In this document: in pieces, positions 6,661 to 10,918 of the stretch | How positions within the stretch are numbered: position 1 is the stretch's first letter | Layout of the letters: every line of letters begins with the position of its first letter | From: an uncultured Methanobrevibacter sp. | GTDB taxonomy: Archaea > Methanobacteriota > Methanobacteria > Methanobacteriales > Methanobacteriaceae | Assembly (NCBI GenBank): GCA_946611495.1 | Contig: CAMODR010000019.1 | Coordinates: 1 to 10,918, forward strand | DNA: 10,918 nt | Direction: 5' to 3' | The notes under the pieces: model-generated | Databases searched by the model: none | What the model was told of the DNA's origin: nothing | Seen by the model: only the letters and a program-made list of their open reading frames with translations | Program-made: the position numbers and the translations under genes

Positions 6661-8112
6661 TTATAAGAACTGCCAAATAGTAGAAACTTTTATAGCATTT
6701 AAAGGACAAATGGCTTCGCAATTTCTACAGGAAATACAATCATCATGATTTACTGTCACTTTATTATTTTCTATAGCTAATGCATCTACTGGACAGTTTT
6801 TAACACACACTTCACATAATTGGCAAGCATGGTCCTTCACTTCCACTGTACCGTTTCTTCTACCTCTTAAGTCTCTTTTAATAAAGAATATTTCATGGTT
6901 TCTATTTGTAAAGAACTCTTCCTTAAGTCTGATTGCTTCAAAGCTACAGACTTCTGCACATAATCCACAGTAGACACAAGAATTGTCAGTATCAATCTTA
7001 ATTGGATTAGGGCCATCAAGAGCAATTGAATTTGTAGGACAAACATCAACACATAATCCACAGCTGATACAGTTATCCTCTACAACATTGATGCCTAAGT
7101 CTGGAGGGAAGAATTCAACTATATCCAAAACCTTTTCCACTTCCAAGTCTTTCTTAAGCAGTGCAGTCAAACGCTCATTAAGGAATTCTGTTACATCCAC
7201 AACAATTGACCTACAGTTAGTGCATGTGAATATTTCAACTTTAGAGAATTCCATTCCTCTAGGAACATCCCTAATGTCCATAGAATTTTCATAATCAAAG
7301 TCTTCAAAGTGATAATCCTTAGAAATGTCATCAAGCAATTCGATTAGAACCTTGTCTATCTTAGTAATCTCTCTTGAAATTCTCTCTACATCCCTATCTA
7401 ATATTTCAGATGCAATCTCTAAGGTCTTAATCTTATTGAAGGATTCAAAAGCCTCTTCCCTTTCAACATAATCGATTGCATAGGTAGGGCAGGAATTCAT
7501 ACACTCTTCACATCTTGCACAGTATGCTGGGTCAATGAATGGCAACTTATTGGTTTTTCCAACATTGATAGCTCCTTTTGAAGGACAGATTCTTGTACAA
7601 GTCATACAGCCAATGCACTGGTCTTGGTCAATGCAAAGGGTCTTTCCTTCCTTAACTGTTTTTGGAAGTATTTCCCCATACTTTATTGCATCTGTAGGGC
7701 AAGCTCTAAAACAGTAACCGCAACGGATACACTTATCCTCATCAATTTCACTATGCATCTCCTCTCCACCAGTGGATTTCAAGTGGATAGCTCCAGATTT
7801 GCATGCATTTACACATGCACCGCAAGCTCTGCATAATTTCTTATTGATGTTTGGAACATTTTCACGAATAGGTTCAGACAAAGTCTTTTTAATGTGAATT
7901 GCATCATAAGGACAAGCATTAGTACATAGAACACATCCAAAGCAGTTTTCATCCAATTTAATGAATTTAGTATCTGGATCCAAATAGACTGAATCGATAG
8001 GACAAGCCTTTAGGCAAGGTTTGTCTCTGCAATGGATACATTTTTCATCATCTATTTCATACTCAATATGAACTTCACGTAATGGTTTTGGAATTGGGTT
8101 AACGCTTACCAT
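6661..8112 (-). CDS. ehaQ: Eha hydrogenase polyferredoxin EhaQ, ten [4Fe-4S] motifs
   Basis: A 483-residue polyferredoxin predicted to carry ten cubanes. The first motif is CX2CX4CX3C (C25, C28, C33, C37; CIHCRDKPC), the form seen in DMSO-reductase-type iron-sulfur subunits. The other nine are CX2CX2CX3C starting at 57, 94, 128, 166, 198, 348, 379, 430 and 459. A 130-residue insert (about 215-345), predicted helical at first and holding one CXXC (C297, C300), splits them 6 + 4. Ten clusters is the number reported for the larger Eha polyferredoxin of Methanothermobacter, which supports the name. No membrane segment, so peripheral to the complex. The ATG abuts the TAG of an 11-codon ORF that fills the gap to ehaP; GGGGG six bases upstream can serve as binding site. 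Role: long-range electron transfer from EhaP to ferredoxin or a C1 enzyme. Confidence 0.93.
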   Translation of the reverse strand: MVSVNPIPKPLREVHIEYEIDDEKCIHCRDKPCLKACPIDSVYLDPDTKFIKLDENCFGCVLCTNACPYDAIHIKKTLSEPIRENVPNINKKLCRACGACVNACKSGAIHLKSTGGEEMHSEIDEDKCIRCGYCFRACPTDAIKYGEILPKTVKEGKTLCIDQDQCIGCMTCTRICPSKGAINVGKTNKLPFIDPAYCARCEECMNSCPTYAIDYVEREEAFESFNKIKTLEIASEILDRDVERISREITKIDKVLIELLDDISKDYHFEDFDYENSMDIRDVPRGMEFSKVEIFTCTNCRSIVVDVTEFLNERLTALLKKDLEVEKVLDIVEFFPPDLGINVVEDNCISCGLCVDVCPTNSIALDGPNPIKIDTDNSCVYCGLCAEVCSFEAIRLKEEFFTNRNHEIFFIKRDLRGRRNGTVEVKDHACQLCEVCVKNCPVDALAIENNKVTVNHDDCISCRNCEAICPLNAIKVSTIWQFL

Positions 8113-8148
8113 CTAATGCCCCCATAATTGTGAATAAAAGAGAACCAT
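8113..8148 (-). CDS. possible 11-codon leader ORF between ehaP and ehaQ
   Basis: ATG at 8146-8148 opens MVLFYSQLWGH and ends in TAG at 8113-8115, directly next to the ehaQ ATG and in the same frame. A near-perfect ribosome binding site, AAGGAGG (8156-8162), lies seven bases upstream inside the last ehaP codons and is better than the one of ehaQ. It could couple ehaQ translation to ehaP, or mark an older, longer ehaQ start broken by the TAG. Translation is unproven. Confidence 0.3.
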   Translation of the reverse strand: MVLFYSQLWGH

Positions 8149-8149
8149 A

Positions 8150-9184
8150 TTAAGCCCTCCTTTCTGCAAGTTGAGAAGCCTTTACGGAAATATGAATAAC
8201 TTCTTCATCATTATCATTAGTGTCTAAATTGAATTTAGCAAAGTAATATTTAATAACTGAGAAAGGACATGTCTGATAACAGATACTGCACCTTAAGCAT
8301 TTATCCTTATCTCTAACTATGGTGTCCTTATCATAATCGAATGAGATGGCGCCTGTAGGACAGTCAGGAATACACATTTGACACTTTTGACACTTATCTC
8401 CATCCCATGTAATAATCCTAATGTTTAATCTATTGATTGCATCCTCTAAGACTTCATGAACCACTTCTTTATCATTTAAAATGGTTAAAGCCTCATCATA
8501 AATAGGTTTAAACTTCAATTCATCAAGGTAAAGTCTGTCAGTACCTATCTCAACCAGTTTATCTTGCTTGGATTCTATATAATCCTCAAGAGTATTGACT
8601 GCCAAATTAATGATTTTCTTTTGCTCTTCAAGGTTGTTGACAAAGACTCCCTTCATAGCGCCCTTAACAGGACATGTCTCTAAGCATTTGCCACAGGAAA
8701 TACATTTGGATTGGTTTACTACAACCCTATCATCAATCTCTTCAATTGCCCCAACTTCACATGCATCCATACACTTGTGACATCTGATGCATAAGTAATC
8801 ATCAACAATATATTTTCTTTTAGATGGAATAATATTAAACTCTTCACGAATAAAGTGATTTTCACCACATTCCAATGTTTTTGGAGTTGAAGGGCAAACT
8901 TCAGCACAGAAACCGCATCTAATACATGAAGACTTATTGATTACAGGGTAAATTAGGCCTATGGATTCCTCATTATCAGAATCCCTAATCAGCTTTATTG
9001 CATTTGGTGATGGACAGGAAGCAGTACATGAACCGCATCCAATACAGTTCTCCTTAATAACAGTTGGAAAATCTCTGAACCTGTCTGGCTTTTGAGCCAA
9101 GTCTTCTCTAGATTTAGCGTCAAAGAATCCATCAATCCATGCTTTCCTAGCAAACTCATAAATATACCAAATTATAGAGGACAC
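8150..9184 (-). CDS. ehaP: Eha hydrogenase polyferredoxin EhaP, six [4Fe-4S] motifs
   Basis: A 344-residue iron-sulfur subunit. Six CX2CX2CX3C motifs start at Cys 47, 87, 132, 161, 265 and 296. A cysteine-free, probably helical insert (about 180-260) divides them 4 + 2. The N-terminus (SIIWYIYEFARKAW, then RFRDFP before the first cluster) resembles the docking start of NuoI/EchF-type subunits, so it probably receives electrons from the proximal cluster of EhaN and passes them to EhaQ. Six clusters match the smaller Eha polyferredoxin known from Methanothermobacter. The motif 3 Cys is followed by Glu rather than Pro. The start is GTG (9182-9184), five bases after GAGGTGA; there is no competing ATG. 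The junction with ehaO is a tandem duplication (see 9180-9255). The 37-nt gap to ehaQ is fully occupied by a small ORF plus one base. Confidence 0.93.
   Translation of the reverse strand: MSSIIWYIYEFARKAWIDGFFDAKSREDLAQKPDRFRDFPTVIKENCIGCGSCTASCPSPNAIKLIRDSDNEESIGLIYPVINKSSCIRCGFCAEVCPSTPKTLECGENHFIREEFNIIPSKRKYIVDDYLCIRCHKCMDACEVGAIEEIDDRVVVNQSKCISCGKCLETCPVKGAMKGVFVNNLEEQKKIINLAVNTLEDYIESKQDKLVEIGTDRLYLDELKFKPIYDEALTILNDKEVVHEVLEDAINRLNIRIITWDGDKCQKCQMCIPDCPTGAISFDYDKDTIVRDKDKCLRCSICYQTCPFSVIKYYFAKFNLDTNDNDEEVIHISVKASQLAERRA
8156..8162 (-). promoter_or_regulatory. strong ribosome binding site inside the end of ehaP
   Basis: AAGGAGG within the last codons of ehaP, seven bases before the ATG at 8148 and 43 bases before the ehaQ start. 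It is too far from ehaQ to serve it directly, so it points to the small ORF at 8113-8148. Confidence 0.5.
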
Positions 9185-9229
9185 TTATCTCACCTCAAAA
9201 AAATCTTTGGCAATGATAATTACTGACAC
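9185..9229 (-). CDS. possible 14-residue ORF created by the duplication
   Basis: From the GTG that touches the ehaO stop (9227-9229) to a TAA (9185-9187) that touches the ehaP GTG, this frame encodes MSVIIAKDFFEVR and fills the 45-nt gap exactly, in frame with ehaP. It has GAGGTGA (9235-9241) upstream, as good as that of ehaP. Its start resembles EhaP (MSxII) and its end is the EhaO tail. It is probably a by-product of the duplication, but ribosomes may translate it and so carry coupling from ehaO to ehaP. Confidence 0.3.
   Translation of the reverse strand: MSVIIIAKDFFEVR
9190..9196 (-). promoter_or_regulatory. ribosome binding site deciding the GTG start of ehaP
   Basis: GAGGTGA on the minus strand lies five bases before the GTG at 9182-9184. 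It is the best match to the archaeal consensus near the gene and decides the non-ATG start. Confidence 0.75.
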
Positions 9230-10357
9230 TTATTTCACCTCAAAGAAATCTTTGGTGGTTGATTTACCAGTGTCAATGTCTGTAATAGCCACTCTTTCAG
9301 CACAAGCAATACAAGGATCTGAAGATGCGTAAGTTGCTACAGCATCAGCTACAGTAGCCACATCCTTTAGCATATATCTTGCACATGAGTCGATATTCAT
9401 AATACTTGGAGTCCTTATGGAAATATTCTTAATAAGATTTCCATTGGTTTCAATCATGTAACGGACCTCTCCACGAGGTGCCTCATTACTCCATTGACCA
9501 TATCCTGAAGCAATCTCTACAGGAACTCTTATGTCCCCTTCAGGAATATTATTTATAGCTTGTCTAATTAAATCAATTGATTGCTCCACTTCATAAAGCC
9601 TATTTAAAGTACGGGCATAATTATCTCCCTCTTTTCTCCAGATAGGCTTAAATTCAAGTTCATCCCTATAGGTAGGATGCTGTTGTCTATAATCATATTT
9701 TATTCCAGATGCCCTTCCGATAGGACCTACAGCATGACCTTTAATAGCCTCTTCCTTAGTCATGACTCCAACACCTTTTGCCCTTAAAGCAACAATAGGT
9801 GCCTCTTCAAACAATGCAATATGCCTATCAAAGCCATCTTCAATTATCTTAAGGTTTTCCAAGATTGCATCGAAGTGCTTTTGCTCTGCATCCATTCTCA
9901 CTCCTCCAACAACATTCCAACCAAGATTGACCCTATTACCAGTCAACAATTCAAGAGAATCCATTGCATATTCCCTTAAGGCAAGAACATGCATAAACAA
10001 TGTCTCATGGTCAAGAGTCTTGAAGAAAGTGGAATTAGCCAATAAATGAGATTGGATTCTGTCCAATTCATTTGTAATGACCCTTAAGTATTGTGCTCTT
10101 AATGGTGCTTGAACGCCTGAAATAAGCTCTAAAGTTTCTGCAAAGGACTGTGTATGCTCATATGAACAGATACCGCATATCCTTTCTGATAAGTAAATGC
10201 ATTTCTGCCAAGTCTTACCTTCCATAATCTTTTCTATACCTCTGTGAACATAACCATAGTCGATTTCTGCCTTAATGACTTTTTCACCTTGAGTCTTAAG
10301 CTTAAGCCTTAATGGTTCCTTTAAACCTGGGTGAATTGGTCCGATTGGTAATATCAT
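9230..10357 (-). CDS. ehaO: Eha energy-converting [NiFe] hydrogenase large (catalytic) subunit
   Basis: A 375-residue catalytic subunit related to the 49-kDa subunit of complex I. It binds the NiFe(CN)2CO centre and splits or forms H2, with electrons leaving through EhaN. The N-terminal ligand motif is [10 protein letters not shown] (59-68, C61 and C64) and the C-terminal one is DPCIAC (347-352, C349 and C352); all four Ni ligands are present. Other group 4 hallmarks include the start [12 protein letters not shown] and [13 protein letters not shown] (31-43). After C352 come AER and a further 20-residue tail; Arg355 sits where hydrogenase maturation proteases usually cut. Whether this tail is removed cannot be seen. 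ATG with GGAG nine bases upstream. It lies 45 nt downstream of ehaN. No transmembrane segments; anchoring would come from membrane subunits encoded to the right. Confidence 0.95.
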   Translation of the reverse strand: MILPIGPIHPGLKEPLRLKLKTQGEKVIKAEIDYGYVHRGIEKIMEGKTWQKCIYLSERICGICSYEHTQSFAETLELISGVQAPLRAQYLRVITNELDRIQSHLLANSTFFKTLDHETLFMHVLALREYAMDSLELLTGNRVNLGWNVVGGVRMDAEQKHFDAILENLKIIEDGFDRHIALFEEAPIVALRAKGVGVMTKEEAIKGHAVGPIGRASGIKYDYRQQHPTYRDELEFKPIWRKEGDNYARTLNRLYEVEQSIDLIRQAINNIPEGDIRVPVEIASGYGQWSNEAPRGEVRYMIETNGNLIKNISIRTPSIMNIDSCARYMLKDVATVADAVATYASSDPCIACAERVAITDIDTGKSTTKDFFEVK

Positions 10358-10402
10358 AATATCTGACTCCGCATTTACTTTAATATAAATATAATTTCTT
10401 AA

Positions 10403-10864
10403 TTAATCCTCACGACTGTCTTGAGCTCTTCCTTTAGCAGCAAGTGCTCCTGGAGCTACAGTCAATACTGCCTCTAAAATTTCACTAGGTCTTGGAGGAC
10501 ATCCTGGAATCGCTGCATCAACAGGGATAAAGTCAGAAACAGGAGCAAGAACTCTTCCTCCTTCCTGTGCAAATACATCTCCAGATTGAGGGCAGTTTCC
10601 TACTGCTACAACTATTTTAGGCTCTGGAGTTTTTGCATAGATCCTTCTTAAATTGTCTCTCCATTGTTCTGTAACTGCTCCAGTTACTAAAAGAACATCA
10701 GCTTCACGAGGATTGTTGTGAACATAGATACCGTACTGTTCAAGATCGTAACGAGGAGATAAAAGTGCAACTAGCTCTACATCACAGCCATTACATCCTC
10801 CACAGTTTACAATACAAACATGAATTGAACTTTTTCTTACAATATCTTTAAGTCTTTTAAGCAT
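10403..10864 (-). CDS. ehaN: Eha energy-converting [NiFe] hydrogenase small subunit
   Basis: A 153-residue small subunit of the NuoB/EchC type. It carries the proximal [4Fe-4S] cluster that takes electrons from the NiFe site. Expected ligands are C24 and C27 in [10 protein letters not shown] (21-30), C91 in GNCP and C122 in PGCPPRP. C17 and C21 are additional cysteines near the cluster. There is no twin-arginine signal and no medial or distal cluster domain, as is normal for energy-converting hydrogenases, which face the cytoplasm. The ATG at 10862-10864 follows AAAGGT. The C-terminal tail (139-153) is Ala- and charge-rich and variable-looking. Position directly before ehaO gives the name. 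Confidence 0.95.
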   Translation of the reverse strand: MLKRLKDIVRKSSIHVCIVNCGGCNGCDVELVALLSPRYDLEQYGIYVHNNPREADVLLVTGAVTEQWRDNLRRIYAKTPEPKIVVAVGNCPQSGDVFAQEGGRVLAPVSDFIPVDAAIPGCPPRPSEILEAVLTVAPGALAAKGRAQDSRED

Positions 10865-10876
10865 TTTAATTACCTT

Positions 10877-10918
10877 TTAACTAATTCTAATGTTCTTTTT
10901 TAATAATTTAATAAATAT
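10877..10918 (-). CDS. possible 3' end of an upstream eha gene (cut by window edge)
   Basis: From the right edge one minus-strand frame is open for 13 codons (IFIKLLKKNIRIS) to a TAA at 10877-10879, 12 bases before ehaN; the other two frames hit stops at once. In a compact eha operon the preceding gene should end near here. Too short for recognition, and chance openness is quite possible. Confidence 0.3.
   Translation of the reverse strand: MFIKLLKKNIRIS

Larger units (their letters stand above)
9180..9255. repeat. tandem duplication of the ehaO/ehaP junction
   Basis: The 31 bases at 9225-9255 recur at 9180-9210 with only two differences, at a spacing of 45 bases. Each copy holds, on the minus strand, codons for KDFFEV followed by Lys or Arg, a TAA stop, and an immediately adjacent GTG, with GAGGTGA as ribosome binding site. 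The copy at 9225-9255 ends ehaO; the copy at 9180-9210 starts ehaP. Confidence 0.85.

Noticed and set aside
8113..8115. TAG before ehaQ read as pyrrolysine, giving a longer EhaQ
   Set aside because: Pyrrolysine use is not expected in Methanobacteriales, no pyl genes are in the window, and an ATG with a usable binding site follows at once.
10372..10402. TATA-like TTTATATT in the ehaN-ehaO gap as an internal promoter
   Set aside because: A start about 25 bases downstream would fall at or past the GGAG site of ehaO and leave no room for it; such strings are common in this AT-rich DNA.

Overview
The window looks like the chromosome of a hydrogenotrophic methanogen of the order Methanobacteriales, most likely Methanobrevibacter or a close relative. 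The DNA is very AT-rich with A/T homopolymer-rich gaps. Several ribosome binding sites are of the archaeal GGTGA/GGAG type. The gene content is methanogen-specific: an Eha-type energy-converting [NiFe] hydrogenase with its polyferredoxins and a formylmethanofuran:tetrahydromethanopterin formyltransferase homologue. Species level cannot be judged from the sequence alone. No rRNA, tRNA, CRISPR array or insertion sequence was seen. Every convincing gene lies on the minus strand, so transcription runs from right to left.

Right part (about 10918 down to 5325): the 3' half of an eha operon. In transcription order it holds a possible last few codons of an upstream gene, ehaN (small subunit), ehaO (large subunit with all four Ni-ligand cysteines), ehaP (6 x [4Fe-4S] polyferredoxin), ehaQ (10 x [4Fe-4S] polyferredoxin) and ehaR (HAD-fold protein of unknown role). 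The membrane subunits (ehaA-M region) must lie beyond the right edge. Gaps inside this block are only 37-45 nt until the 133-nt ehaQ-ehaR gap, which contains a hairpin followed by T-runs.

Middle part (5217 down to 3124): an Ftr paralogue and a PfkB-family sugar/nucleoside kinase, same strand. Left-middle part (2853 down to 1327): a further 6 x [4Fe-4S] polyferredoxin and a two-CBS-domain protein, probably one transcript. It ends in a hairpin plus a long T-rich tract (minus strand). Far left (1003 down to 8): an extended-SDR nucleotide-sugar epimerase, probably unrelated to the energy genes.

How it fits together: Eha uses an ion gradient to drive ferredoxin reduction with H2, replenishing the CO2-reduction cycle. 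EhaN and EhaO form the catalytic core, and EhaP and EhaQ provide a 16-cluster wire. The third polyferredoxin would add six more clusters. The Ftr paralogue ties the locus to the first C1 steps, and the CBS protein is a candidate nucleotide-responsive regulator.

The most unusual local signals are: (1) a tandem duplication of the ehaO/ehaP junction that created an exactly gap-filling 14-residue ORF; (2) an 11-codon ORF that exactly fills the ehaP-ehaQ gap and has a strong ribosome binding site; (3) an in-frame TAA in ehaR followed by 13 protein-like codons, suggesting a recent C-terminal truncation.
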